Origin: Bacillus sp. P14.5
GTDB lineage: Bacteria > Bacillota > Bacilli > Bacillales > Bacillaceae_B
Length of the DNA: 64,000 nt
Assembly (NCBI RefSeq): GCF_003316765.1
Contig: NZ_NIJF01000104.1
Span: 1-64,000, forward strand
Reading direction: 5' to 3'
The position numbers and the translations under genes are program-made. Shown here piece after piece: positions 43,448 through 51,247 of the stretch (position 1 is its first letter; each line of letters begins with the position of its first letter). The notes under the pieces are model-generated. The model searched no databases, was not told the DNA's origin, and saw only the letters and a list, made by a program, of their open reading frames with translations.

Positions 43448-44332
43448 GTGAATAAAAAGAAGAATCTGGGCAAATTACTAGGTTTAATAGGAAGTGTTGC
43501 CGTTGTCAGTCTGATCATAACCGGCTTTGTTTTTTCAAAAGAGGAAGTAGTGGCAAAGGTGGGCAGCAATTCAATAAGCAAGGACGAATTATACACCATG
43601 ATGGTGGATCAATACGGAGAAGCTGCATTGGATACTTTGATTGCCGATAAAATTGTTGAACTTGAAAGCGGCAAACGAGACGTAGCAGTGGAAGAGAGTG
43701 AAATCCAAGAAGAATTAGAGAAAATTAGAAGCTCATACGAGGATGAAGAGGCGTTCAACGAAGCCTTGGCCTCCAGCGGAGCGAGTTTGGACAGCGTAAA
43801 GGAGAATATCAAATCCTATCTTTTAACGGAAAAATTGCTGAAGGACAGGGTCACCATTACAGATGAACAAATCAAAGAATACTTTGAAACTAACAAAGAG
43901 ACTTTTGCACAACAGGAGCAGGTACAGGCAAGCCACATCCTGGTGGAAGATGAAGCCGCAGCAAAAGAAGTGAAGGAAAAGCTGGACAATGGCGGAGACT
44001 TCGCCCAACTGGCTAAAGAATACTCCACCGATACTTCCAATGCTGAATCCGGCGGGGAACTTGGTTTCTTTAGCAAAGGCGACATGGTTGCAGAGTTTGA
44101 AGAGAAGGCGTTTGCCATGAAGACCGATGAAATAAGTGATCCAGTTAAAACCGAGTTCGGCTACCATATCATTCAAGTAACGGATAAGAAAAATGCGAAG
44201 GAAGCTGTCCTTGAGGACCATAAGGAGGAAGTGAAGGAAATCCTCTTTGACCAGGCACTTCAAACAGAATATCCCGCTTGGCTACAGGAAAAAAAGGAAG
44301 ATTATAAAATCGAGAATCTCTTGAAAAATTAA
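43448..44332 (+). CDS. PrsA-like peptidyl-prolyl isomerase foldase
   Basis: A 294-aa extracellular foldase. One N-terminal helix (about residues 8-27) is followed by a SurA_N-like chaperone region and a parvulin domain at about 155-250 (QASHILVEDEAAAKEV, GGELGFFSKGDMV, FGYHIIQVTD). The true start is GTG 43448, with AAAGGAG 8 bases upstream. Unlike PrsA of B. subtilis it has no lipobox cysteine, so it is either secreted or held by its helix. It follows htrA by 63 bases, suggesting a joint role in exported protein quality. Confidence 0.9.
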   Translation: MNKKKNLGKLLGLIGSVAVVSLIITGFVFSKEEVVAKVGSNSISKDELYTMMVDQYGEAALDTLIADKIVELESGKRDVAVEESEIQEELEKIRSSYEDEEAFNEALASSGASLDSVKENIKSYLLTEKLLKDRVTITDEQIKEYFETNKETFAQQEQVQASHILVEDEAAAKEVKEKLDNGGDFAQLAKEYSTDTSNAESGGELGFFSKGDMVAEFEEKAFAMKTDEISDPVKTEFGYHIIQVTDKKNAKEAVLEDHKEEVKEILFDQALQTEYPAWLQEKKEDYKIENLLKN

Positions 44333-44382
44333 CGAACCGGCAACGGATTGTTCATAAATTGGCAATAACTCTTGGAGATACT

Positions 44383-44419
44383 AACACTGCATAGCGGCTG
44401 AATCCCATTGTGCAGTGTT
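44383..44419 (+). terminator. Hairpin after the PrsA-like gene
   Basis: AACACTGCA and TGCAGTGTT are perfect 9-bp arms around a 19-base loop, followed by only a short T run. It could be a weak terminator. Confidence 0.5.
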
Positions 44420-44468
44420 TCTACCTATCAGGATTCAAGCGTATAGCAAAGATAAAAGGAGGAAAAAA

Positions 44469-45341
44469 ATGATTAAGAAGAGAGCACTCACCTACGTAAT
44501 GACCGGGGTACTGACAGTCGGGATCCTCGGAGCTATTCCAGCGTTCGCAGCTGAGGAAGAAGCTCAATCCCACCCGGAATCCCCCTTCACTGAGACGGTA
44601 TTAGGAGGACATCATGGAGAGGGCCATGGCAAATTCCACTTTAATGAAGATCAAGTAAAGGAAAAAGCGAAAGAACTAGACATCGATACGGAAGGTAAGG
44701 AAATACGTGAACTAGCCAAAGAAATCATGAAAGCAGAATTAGAAAAAAAAGCAAAAGAATCAGGAATTGACACAGAGGGCAAGAATCACCGGGAGATCAT
44801 GAAAGAAATCCATAGAGTCCAGTTGGAAGCAAAAGCAAAGGAACTTGGGATTGCAATTGAAGGAAAAGAGCAGGATGAACTAGCGCGAGAAGTCAGGGAA
44901 ACCTTAGTTAAAAAAGAGGCAGAAAAGTTAGGAATCGAAACGGAAGGGAAGGAACTGAAAGAACTTGCGTATGAGGTCAGAGAAGCCGCTTTACTGAATG
45001 AAGCGAAAAAGCTGGGAATCGAGACTGAAGGAAAAAGCCACCATGAATTAAAACATGAAGTAATCGACGCTTCAATCTTGAAAGCAGCGAAAGAACTCGG
45101 CATCAGTACTGACGGGAAATCCACAAAAGAGATCATGAAAGAAATCATGACTGATCATGCAGAGGAAGCAAAGGAGTTGGATATCTTCCCTTTCAATAAG
45201 AAGGAAGGCTTCCTATTCCATGGAGGTAAAAAAGGCCGTCACGGACACTGGCATGGAAAAGGCCATCACAGAGAACATCTAGAACAGGACGCTGAACAGA
45301 ACAACGAGGAACCGGGTCAATTTGAAGATAATGCATTGTAA
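44469..45341 (+). CDS. Secreted histidine-rich helical-repeat protein
   Basis: A 290-aa secreted protein of unknown function. The signal peptide ends near AIPAFAAEEE (cleavage about residue 26). The mature part begins with a His-rich stretch (GGHHGEGHGKFH). Six to seven charged repeats of about 33 residues follow (about 58-235), each with A-K-x-L-G-I-x-T-E-G-K then EL and a helix. The C-terminus is again His- and Gly-rich (GRHGHWHGKGHHREH), then acidic. The start is ATG 44469 with AAAGGAGG before it. Clustered His could bind zinc, nickel or copper. Its place between a foldase and a two-component system suggests an envelope role. Confidence 0.8.
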   Translation: MIKKRALTYVMTGVLTVGILGAIPAFAAEEEAQSHPESPFTETVLGGHHGEGHGKFHFNEDQVKEKAKELDIDTEGKEIRELAKEIMKAELEKKAKESGIDTEGKNHREIMKEIHRVQLEAKAKELGIAIEGKEQDELAREVRETLVKKEAEKLGIETEGKELKELAYEVREAALLNEAKKLGIETEGKSHHELKHEVIDASILKAAKELGISTDGKSTKEIMKEIMTDHAEEAKELDIFPFNKKEGFLFHGGKKGRHGHWHGKGHHREHLEQDAEQNNEEPGQFEDNAL

Positions 45342-45355
45342 TGGATGGAAATGCA

Positions 45356-45384
45356 AAACCCCGCAGATTTTGCGGGGTTTTTGC
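45356..45384 (+). terminator. Terminator of the repeat-protein gene
   Basis: AAACCCCGC and GCGGGGTTT form a perfect stem with a 7-base loop, followed by a T run. Confidence 0.92.
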
Positions 45385-45478
45385 TATTATTCTAGGGGAA
45401 AATGAATAGAAGAAACGGTAAAAAAGACTATAATTTAGATACAAAACTAGAGCTTGAATAGGGAAAGGAACGATAGTG

Positions 45479-46183
45479 ATGAAGGTTCTGGTAGTAGAAG
45501 ACAATGAGAGTGTCACCTCTATGCTGGAGATGTTCTTTATAAAAGAAGGCATCCAAGGGGAATTTGTTCATGATGGTGTACAAGGCTACGAAAAGTACCA
45601 GGAAGGCAGCTGGGACCTTGTCATATTGGACTGGATGCTTCCCGGTATGGACGGTGTGGCCATTTGCCGGAAAATCAGGGAAGGCGGAGGAAAGGTTCCG
45701 ATTATCATGCTGACGGCGAAGGACAGTGAATCGGATCAAGTCCTTGGATTGGAACTAGGTGCGGATGACTATGTTACAAAGCCTTTTTCACCGCTTGCAC
45801 TGATGGCCAGGATCAGGGCGGTAACAAGGAGGTACGGAAGCGGCAAAAACAACTCTCCTGCTAATAAGGACATCTCAACAGCAGACTTTCAAATCAGCAA
45901 AGAAACCCGTGAAGTTCTTCTTAATGGCGTTCCCCTTACAAACCTGACTCCGAAAGAGTTTGATTTACTCTATTATCTTTCCCGGCATCCCCGGCAGGTG
46001 TTTTCCAGAGAACAGCTGCTCGAACGAGTCTGGGGCTACGACTTCTATGGAGATGAACGAACAGTGGATGTCCATATCAAGCGGCTTCGCAACAAAATTG
46101 GCAGCAAGGAACAACCCTACCTTCATACGGTCTGGGGAGTAGGCTACAAATTTGATGAAACGGCGGCGCCTGATGAAAATTAG
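45479..46183 (+). CDS. OmpR-family response regulator
   Basis: A 234-aa regulator with a receiver domain (D51 in VILDWMLPG, K in VTKPFSP) and a winged-helix DNA-binding domain (about 130-225, with LTPKEFDLLYYLSRHPRQVF and RTVDVHIKRLRNKI). ATG 45479 fits the AAGGA site better than the adjacent GTG. It overlaps the kinase gene by about 29 bases. The trigger and targets are unknown; by position the htrA, foldase and repeat-protein genes are candidates, in the way CssRS controls htrA in B. subtilis. The protein is not obviously CssR. Confidence 0.92.
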   Translation: MKVLVVEDNESVTSMLEMFFIKEGIQGEFVHDGVQGYEKYQEGSWDLVILDWMLPGMDGVAICRKIREGGGKVPIIMLTAKDSESDQVLGLELGADDYVTKPFSPLALMARIRAVTRRYGSGKNNSPANKDISTADFQISKETREVLLNGVPLTNLTPKEFDLLYYLSRHPRQVFSREQLLERVWGYDFYGDERTVDVHIKRLRNKIGSKEQPYLHTVWGVGYKFDETAAPDEN

Positions 46184-47591
46184 ATATCTTTATCAATTGC
46201 TTCTGTCCCATACGAGTGTTCTGATCATTGCCTTCTTGATTTTGGGAACATTATTTTCTCATTATGTGGAAGACCTGGTGTATGAAAACAAAGTGGAGGA
46301 ACTGAGCTCCTATGGAGAAAACATTTTATCTGATCTGGAAAGGCCAAGTCCGCGAAGGCCGCGCTACCTGGAGGAGTACAGCAACTTGCTTCAGGCCAGG
46401 AATATAGATTTGATTACATTCAACCAGGAGGGAGTTGTATCCTTTTCACGGGGAGACATCTATCCCCGGATTGAGTTAAGCGAGGAAGAATGGAGGATGA
46501 TTGAACGGGGAGAGACCGTGCCTTTGAAAAAGGATTTCGGCCGGTTTGATCAGGCGGTATCGCTGGTCATCATGCCCAGAATCGTCAATGATCGTCTGAC
46601 TGGCGGCTTGATCCTTATATCGCCGATCAGCGGAACGAGGGAAATGCTGAGCGAAATCAACAAATACTTGCTGTATATTGTCCTCATTTCACTAGCGATT
46701 ACGGTTTTGCTCAGTTTATTTTTATCAAAGCTTCATGTAAAAAGAATACAGCGGATCAGGGATGCAACTTCCCTTGTTTCATCTGGGAACTATGATGTTC
46801 ACGTTCCTAGTTCGAATTTTGATGAAATCGGTGACCTGGCGGATGACTTCAATAGCATGGTTACGAAATTGAGGGCATCGAAGGAAGAAATCGACAGTCT
46901 GGAGAAAAGAAGAAGGCAGTTCATGGCAGATGTCTCCCACGAACTCAGAACCCCGCTCACAACCATCCGTGGTGTGATGGAAGGAATCCGGAACGACATG
47001 ATACCGGAAGAACAAAAAGAAAAAAGCTTCGGTCTTGTCAGTCAGGAAACACGCAGGCTGATCAGGCTAGTTAATGAAAATCTGGATTACGAAAAAATCC
47101 GCTCCAACCAAATCAGCATCAATAAAGTAACGCTTCCGCTGCTGGATGTATTTGAAGTGATCAAAGATCAGCTGGATTTACAAGCGGAAGAAAAACAGAA
47201 TGAAATCATAATAGAGGTCGAGCAGGATACCTATGTGCAGGCAGACTATGACCGTTTCATTCAAATCCTGATAAATATCACAAAAAACAGTATTCAATTT
47301 ACGAATGGCGGATCCATTTGGCTAAGAGGCTCTTCATCACCTGAAGAAACGATTATTGAAATTGAAGATACAGGGATGGGAATGGACCCTGAAGAAATCG
47401 AGTCGATTTGGCGGAGATTCTATAAGGCGGATCTATCACGCACCAACAATCCTTACGGTGAGTTCGGGCTTGGGCTTTCCATAGTAAAACAGCTGGTGCT
47501 TATGCACCAAGGCACCATTGAAGTGTTCAGCGAAAAAGGCAAGGGAACTAAGTTTGTCATTCGTATGCCGAAAGAAAAAGAAGAAGGCTGA
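46155..47591 (+). CDS. Membrane sensor histidine kinase
   Basis: A 478-aa kinase paired with the preceding regulator. Two membrane helices (about residues 17-37 and 175-195) enclose an extracellular domain of about 135 residues. HAMP, HisKA (H262 in DVSHELRTPLTTIRG) and HATPase_c (ITKNSIQF, DTGMGMD, GLGLSIV) follow. It starts inside the regulator gene; ATG 46155 and ATG 46173 are both possible. The extracellular domain includes a Pro/Arg-rich start (RPSPRRPRY). The signal is unknown. Confidence 0.92.
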   Translation: MKRRRLMKIRYLYQLLLSHTSVLIIAFLILGTLFSHYVEDLVYENKVEELSSYGENILSDLERPSPRRPRYLEEYSNLLQARNIDLITFNQEGVVSFSRGDIYPRIELSEEEWRMIERGETVPLKKDFGRFDQAVSLVIMPRIVNDRLTGGLILISPISGTREMLSEINKYLLYIVLISLAITVLLSLFLSKLHVKRIQRIRDATSLVSSGNYDVHVPSSNFDEIGDLADDFNSMVTKLRASKEEIDSLEKRRRQFMADVSHELRTPLTTIRGVMEGIRNDMIPEEQKEKSFGLVSQETRRLIRLVNENLDYEKIRSNQISINKVTLPLLDVFEVIKDQLDLQAEEKQNEIIIEVEQDTYVQADYDRFIQILINITKNSIQFTNGGSIWLRGSSSPEETIIEIEDTGMGMDPEEIESIWRRFYKADLSRTNNPYGEFGLGLSIVKQLVLMHQGTIEVFSEKGKGTKFVIRMPKEKEEG

Positions 47592-47613
47592 TCAGGAGGT
47601 GATCAGCCTTCTT
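47581..47613 (+). terminator. Terminator overlapping the kinase stop codon
   Basis: AAGAAGGCTGATCA and TGATCAGCCTTCTT are perfect 14-bp arms with a 5-base loop. The left arm contains the last codons and stop of the kinase. The facing gene ends 22 bases further on, so it may serve both strands. Confidence 0.85.
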
Positions 47614-47634
47614 TCCTGTTGACAGGTGTATCTT

Positions 47635-48897
47635 TTATAACCTGACTTCGCTGGAATCGAGCGGCTGAAGGGCATTGGTTTCATCTATATAGATGAACGC
47701 GTCGTATCTTTCGGACATGATAGAGGGAACGTAATTGCCGTATTGCTCGTACTGCGCCCGGTATACCACACCGATTGCTCTGTGGCCAAGAGGTGTATGG
47801 AACAGCTTCCTATTTTCATCATTGAAAAGAAGTATTTGATTGTAATTTCCAGCATTGTGCATGGCATCTTCCCAACTGCCTCTTCTTGCAGGGGGAACCT
47901 CCATTTTTTCGAGATTCACTCCCCATTCTTCTGAGGCGATGACTGTCCCGCGATGTGTTCCGAAGCCCACAATGTAGACCTCTTCTTTGGGGTTCTGTTC
48001 ACGGAGGATCTGCCCGACATTGGTCATCCCGGCTTCCATCATATCAGTCGCCCTGGCATCTCCAACATGTGTATTATGTTCCCAAACAATCACTTTTGCA
48101 TTTTCACCGTAAAATTTTATGACGGCGTTCAATGCTTCCACCATATGTTCATCCCTGATATTCCAGGACTTTTCATCATTTGATACCATTGCCCTGTAAT
48201 AATGCTCGGCATTTGCCGCAACCATTGCATTCACTTCAAGATTCAGTTCCTGTTCGTGGCTGCCTGCATAATGTTCCTTGTCAGCTCTGATAGTGGAGAG
48301 GAGCCCCGTTATTTCCTCTGTGCAATTTTCACCGAGATATCCGGCGGATACAGCATACTCCTGAGGTTCTTTATTAAAAGGTTCAAAGCAGGAGAAAGCT
48401 TTCTTGGCTTTTTCCAAATGTGGTGAGTTTGTTTTTTCAAGGAATTGAATGACCTCTTCCATTGATTCCCAGAGGCTGTAAACGTCGATCCCATAAAAAC
48501 CTGCTTTCTGTTTTGAAGCGGTCCTGGCATTGTACTCTTTCAGCCAGGATATTAAATCGACTACCTCTTCATTCGCCCACATCCATGCCGGCCAGCGTTT
48601 GAAGGACTGCAGGACATCTCGCGGATTAACCGTTTCCTCAAATCCTTTTATATACTTGTTCACACTTTGTGAAGCTGGCCAGTCTCCTTCCACTGCAATG
48701 ATATTGAACCCTTTTTCCTCAATCAGTCTTTTTGAAATCTCTGTCCTGATTTTATAATATTCCGATGTCCCGTGAGAAGCTTCCCCCAGAAGGACGATCC
48801 GTGAATCGCCAATGTCGTCGATTATCTTGTCGAGGTCCTGCTCGGACTTATATGCCGTTGAATGTTTCTGTATTGATTGAATAACAGACTCGTTCAT
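47635..48897 (-). CDS. Erythromycin-esterase-family protein
   Basis: A 420-aa protein of the Ere/succinoglycan-biosynthesis esterase fold. Conserved active-site regions are present: LLGEASHGTSEYY, AVEGDWP, WEHNTHVGDARA and YIVGFGTHRG. Known B. cereus relatives of this type do not hydrolyse erythromycin, so macrolide resistance should not be assumed. The natural substrate is unknown. The following gene lies 17 bases upstream on the same strand, so they are probably one operon. Confidence 0.9.
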   Translation of the reverse strand: MNESVIQSIQKHSTAYKSEQDLDKIIDDIGDSRIVLLGEASHGTSEYYKIRTEISKRLIEEKGFNIIAVEGDWPASQSVNKYIKGFEETVNPRDVLQSFKRWPAWMWANEEVVDLISWLKEYNARTASKQKAGFYGIDVYSLWESMEEVIQFLEKTNSPHLEKAKKAFSCFEPFNKEPQEYAVSAGYLGENCTEEITGLLSTIRADKEHYAGSHEQELNLEVNAMVAANAEHYYRAMVSNDEKSWNIRDEHMVEALNAVIKFYGENAKVIVWEHNTHVGDARATDMMEAGMTNVGQILREQNPKEEVYIVGFGTHRGTVIASEEWGVNLEKMEVPPARRGSWEDAMHNAGNYNQILLFNDENRKLFHTPLGHRAIGVVYRAQYEQYGNYVPSIMSERYDAFIYIDETNALQPLDSSEVRL

Positions 48898-48914
48898 TTT
48901 AAAACCTCCAAGAC

Positions 48915-49289
48915 TTAATTGTATTTCGCATCATAGCTATTATCCCCTGCATGCATCGAAAGAAGAGCAGCCGCATAACCGACCAGCCTGTTCACGAGTT
49001 CATCTCCGATCGCATACACGAGATGGTGCAGTTCCTGTTTGTGCAATTTAGGATCATCTAAAATGATCGTAGTATTTACAAAGACGTCCTTGTTTCCGAG
49101 TAGATCATAATGGACAATCACCTTTCCAGCAGCTCCGCCCGTCCGGGGATCCTGAAAATCCGGGAGGAACACGTACCATTCCTCCGCACTGGGGGAACGG
49201 AAGTTTTTCGTGAATGTCATTCGCTCGAGCTGCCTGTCAATATCTGCTCGTTCGTCTTCACTTAATAAATCATACCTGGGGTTCTCCAT
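48915..49289 (-). CDS. Conserved hypothetical protein, 124 aa
   Basis: A soluble protein without signal or membrane helix, first gene of a two-gene unit with the Ere-family gene. I chose ATG 49289, with AGGTG about 9 bases upstream, over GTG 49301. It contains EEWYVFLPDFQDPRTGGAAGK and a helical, His-rich C-terminal half (HKQELHHLVYAIGDELV). I do not recognise the family. Confidence 0.7.
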   Translation of the reverse strand: MENPRYDLLSEDERADIDRQLERMTFTKNFRSPSAEEWYVFLPDFQDPRTGGAAGKVIVHYDLLGNKDVFVNTTIILDDPKLHKQELHHLVYAIGDELVNRLVGYAAALLSMHAGDNSYDAKYN

Positions 49290-49690
49290 TTTGTTTTTCA
49301 CACCTTTAATGATATCGATACTTCTATATTGCCCTAAGATAAAAAGTCTATAGTATGTAAATAGGCTAAATTCAGCAAAGGTAAACGGGGTAATTGTGGA
49401 AAGGAGGAGAGAGGAGACGAAGGAAGAAATTCAACTATTATCATTAGGTTGTTTTCGCATATATTGATGCTTTCGAAAACTCCCAAGAGCCGGATTTTTC
49501 CCGGATACTAAGGTTTTACTCTCTTAACAGAGGGAGCAGCCCTTTTCCTTCTTGCTTACCAGTGTAATTTCGGGATAGCAACAAAAGTTTACGAAAAGAG
49601 GCTTTCATAAAGATTTATGAATAGTCAGCACTCCTTTATGGTTACTCTTCTGTGAGAAAGGGAAAACACTGCTCAAAAGGAGGTCACTCT
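49290..49690. other. Intergenic region containing MITE copy B
   Basis: Four hundred bases between divergent genes hold the MITE at 49447-49602 and otherwise no gene. A ribosome-binding-like GGAGG run at 49403-49415 is not followed by a believable frame. Confidence 0.55.
49447..49602 (+). mobile_element. MITE copy B
   Basis: About 156 bp with ends GGTTGTTTTCGCATATATTG and, read inward from the right, GCCTCTTTTCGTAAACTTTT. It has the core CCCAAGAGCCGGATTTTTCCC and GGATACTAAGG shared with copies A and D, and the GCTTACCAG shared with copy C. No clear target duplication is visible. Confidence 0.8.
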
Positions 49691-50416
49691 ATGGATTGGA
49701 CGTCACTGGGGCTGGCGGTCTTCCTTGCGCTGGTCCATGTTTCGGCAAGGAGAATGGAGTTTTTGGAGTCGATTCCAAGAAGCAAGTTTCTTTCGATAGC
49801 GGGCGGGGTGTCCGTGGCATACGTTTTTATTCATATCCTACCTGAGTTAAAGGAACACCAGGAATCGATAGCGGGGACGGCTGAAGTGCTTGCGTTCTTG
49901 GAGCACCACGCATATTTGATAGCGATGCTGGGACTCGTTGTATTTTATGGGTTGGAAAAGGCGGTGCAGGATTCCAGAAAGCTGAATACTGAGGAAAAAG
50001 ATAAGCCGGCACGATCAGCGTTTTGGGTTCATATAAGTTCCTTCTTCATTTACAACGGTTTGATTGGATATCTTCTGGTCCATCGGGAGGAAGAAGGACT
50101 GGTCAACCTGTTTTTATACGGTGCTGCGATGGCGCTTCACTTTATTGTCGTTGATTTTGGCTTGCGGGAGCATCACAGGGACCGGTATGACAGAGAGGGG
50201 CGCTGGGTCCTTGCTGCCGCCATCGTGATCGGCTGGGCTATCGGGATTCTTACAGAAATCCCGGAAGCTTTGCTGGCACTGTTGTTTGCTTTCCTGTCGG
50301 GAAGTATTATCCTGAACGTGTTGAAAGAGGAGATCCCGGAGGAGCGCCAAAGCAGTTTTTGGGCATTCACGGCAGGCGGGATTGCCTATGTTATCTTGCT
50401 ATTGGGAATAGGTTAA
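49691..50416 (+). CDS. Integral membrane protein, possibly ZIP-like
   Basis: A 241-aa protein with about seven membrane helices. It has VFIHILPELKEHQ in the second helix region, HFIVVDFGLREHH in the middle, and a last part (LTEIPEALLALLFAFLSGSI) loosely like the helices of ZIP metal transporters. The His and Glu in membrane segments would suit metal transport, but the canonical ZIP motif HNxxD is absent. I chose ATG 49691 with AAAGGAGG upstream. I cannot name a function. Confidence 0.7.
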   Translation: MDWTSLGLAVFLALVHVSARRMEFLESIPRSKFLSIAGGVSVAYVFIHILPELKEHQESIAGTAEVLAFLEHHAYLIAMLGLVVFYGLEKAVQDSRKLNTEEKDKPARSAFWVHISSFFIYNGLIGYLLVHREEEGLVNLFLYGAAMALHFIVVDFGLREHHRDRYDREGRWVLAAAIVIGWAIGILTEIPEALLALLFAFLSGSIILNVLKEEIPEERQSSFWAFTAGGIAYVILLLGIG

Positions 50417-50421
50417 AACTT

Positions 50422-50448
50422 AGGCAGCTTTAAGGCTGCTTTTTTTAT
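50422..50448 (+). terminator. Terminator
   Basis: GGCAGC and GCTGC form a short stem around TTTAAG, followed by seven T, directly after the membrane protein gene. Confidence 0.8.
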
Positions 50449-50499
50449 TGTATTATAAATTATTCTTCTGTGGATAACTTAAAGCTATGATATCCTCGT

Positions 50500-50583
50500 C
50501 TACTGGTAAGCAAGAAAGAAAAGAGTACTCACTCTAAGGCGGAGGGAAATCCGGCTCTTGAGATTTTTTCGAACGCAAACAGC
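50500..50583 (-). mobile_element. MITE copy C, truncated
   Basis: On the minus strand it starts GGCTGTTTGCGTTCG and includes TCTCAAGAGCCGGATTTCCC and TTTCTTGCTTACCAG. The right inverted repeat is missing. It lies about 900 bases from copy B, in the opposite orientation. Confidence 0.7.
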
Positions 50584-50694
50584 CATTTATTAAAATGCAT
50601 AGAACCTTGCTGATAAGTGCCTCTGATTACGTTCCTTATATTTAGGCTCTTACCAAATTTATATTTTAAAAAATTTTTCGTAGAGAGCCTAATA

Positions 50695-50895
50695 AATAGA
50701 GGGAAAAATTCCCCTTATTTACTGAAAAGCACTGAAAATAGCTTAAATAGAGGGAAAATCTCCCCTTATTTGAATTAAAATACTAGAAAATAGGTTCTTT
50801 TTTTCATATAAGGGGAAAAACTCCCCCTATTTAGTCCAATATGAGCTGAAATTTGCAATTAGAGGGAAAAACTCCCCTTATTTTACTGGGAATAT
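50695..50895. repeat. Four spaced near-palindromes (GGGAAAAA / TTCCCC)
   Basis: Near-palindromic words of about 26 bp recur with AGGGAAAA at about 50700, 50751, 50812 and 50873, so the spacing is 51, 61 and 61 bp. Each reads AATAGAGGGA, A-rich centre, TCCCCTTATT. The sequence between them is AT-rich and varies. This is a looser array than A, B and C. Confidence 0.75.
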
Positions 50896-50900
50896 TAATC

Positions 50901-50985
50901 AAGGAGGCTTCCGCTGTAAAGCCCACTCCATCGTACGCCATCCCAGCGGAGTCGCACACCTTGAACTGAAATCAATACTCTTTTT
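50901..50985. repeat. Degenerate copy of the GC-rich dispersed repeat
   Basis: CAAGGAGGCTTCCGCTG, CAGCGGAGTCGCACACCTTG and ACTGAAATCAA resemble parts of the element at 11845-11985. The hairpin is eroded. The other parts of the 767-base gap (50417-51183) hold the terminator, MITE copy C and the palindrome array, and I see no gene. Confidence 0.5.
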
Positions 50986-51247
50986 TGGACCTGAAGGGAA
51001 AAAGAATCGCTCTTTGAAGTGAGGGATTCCGCTTTTAAAATTATTTTTGGACTTTGTCAGTGCCCTTTTTTTCTCTGAGGAACATTAGCCTGTCGGGGCT
51101 GTGCAAGGTGCTTCCGCTCTTGTTCAGCTTTAAAGCGTTAAAAAGATTCAAACTATTTTTAAAAATAGTGAAAACCCTATATAATGAATAGAATAAAATA
51201 CGGATTCCGAAATAAAAGAGCGCATCCAGGATTATGGGGGAACACAG

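Noticed and set aside
47635-48897. Macrolide resistance gene
   Set aside because: The family includes Ere enzymes, but characterised Bacillus relatives do not hydrolyse erythromycin, so resistance is not supported.
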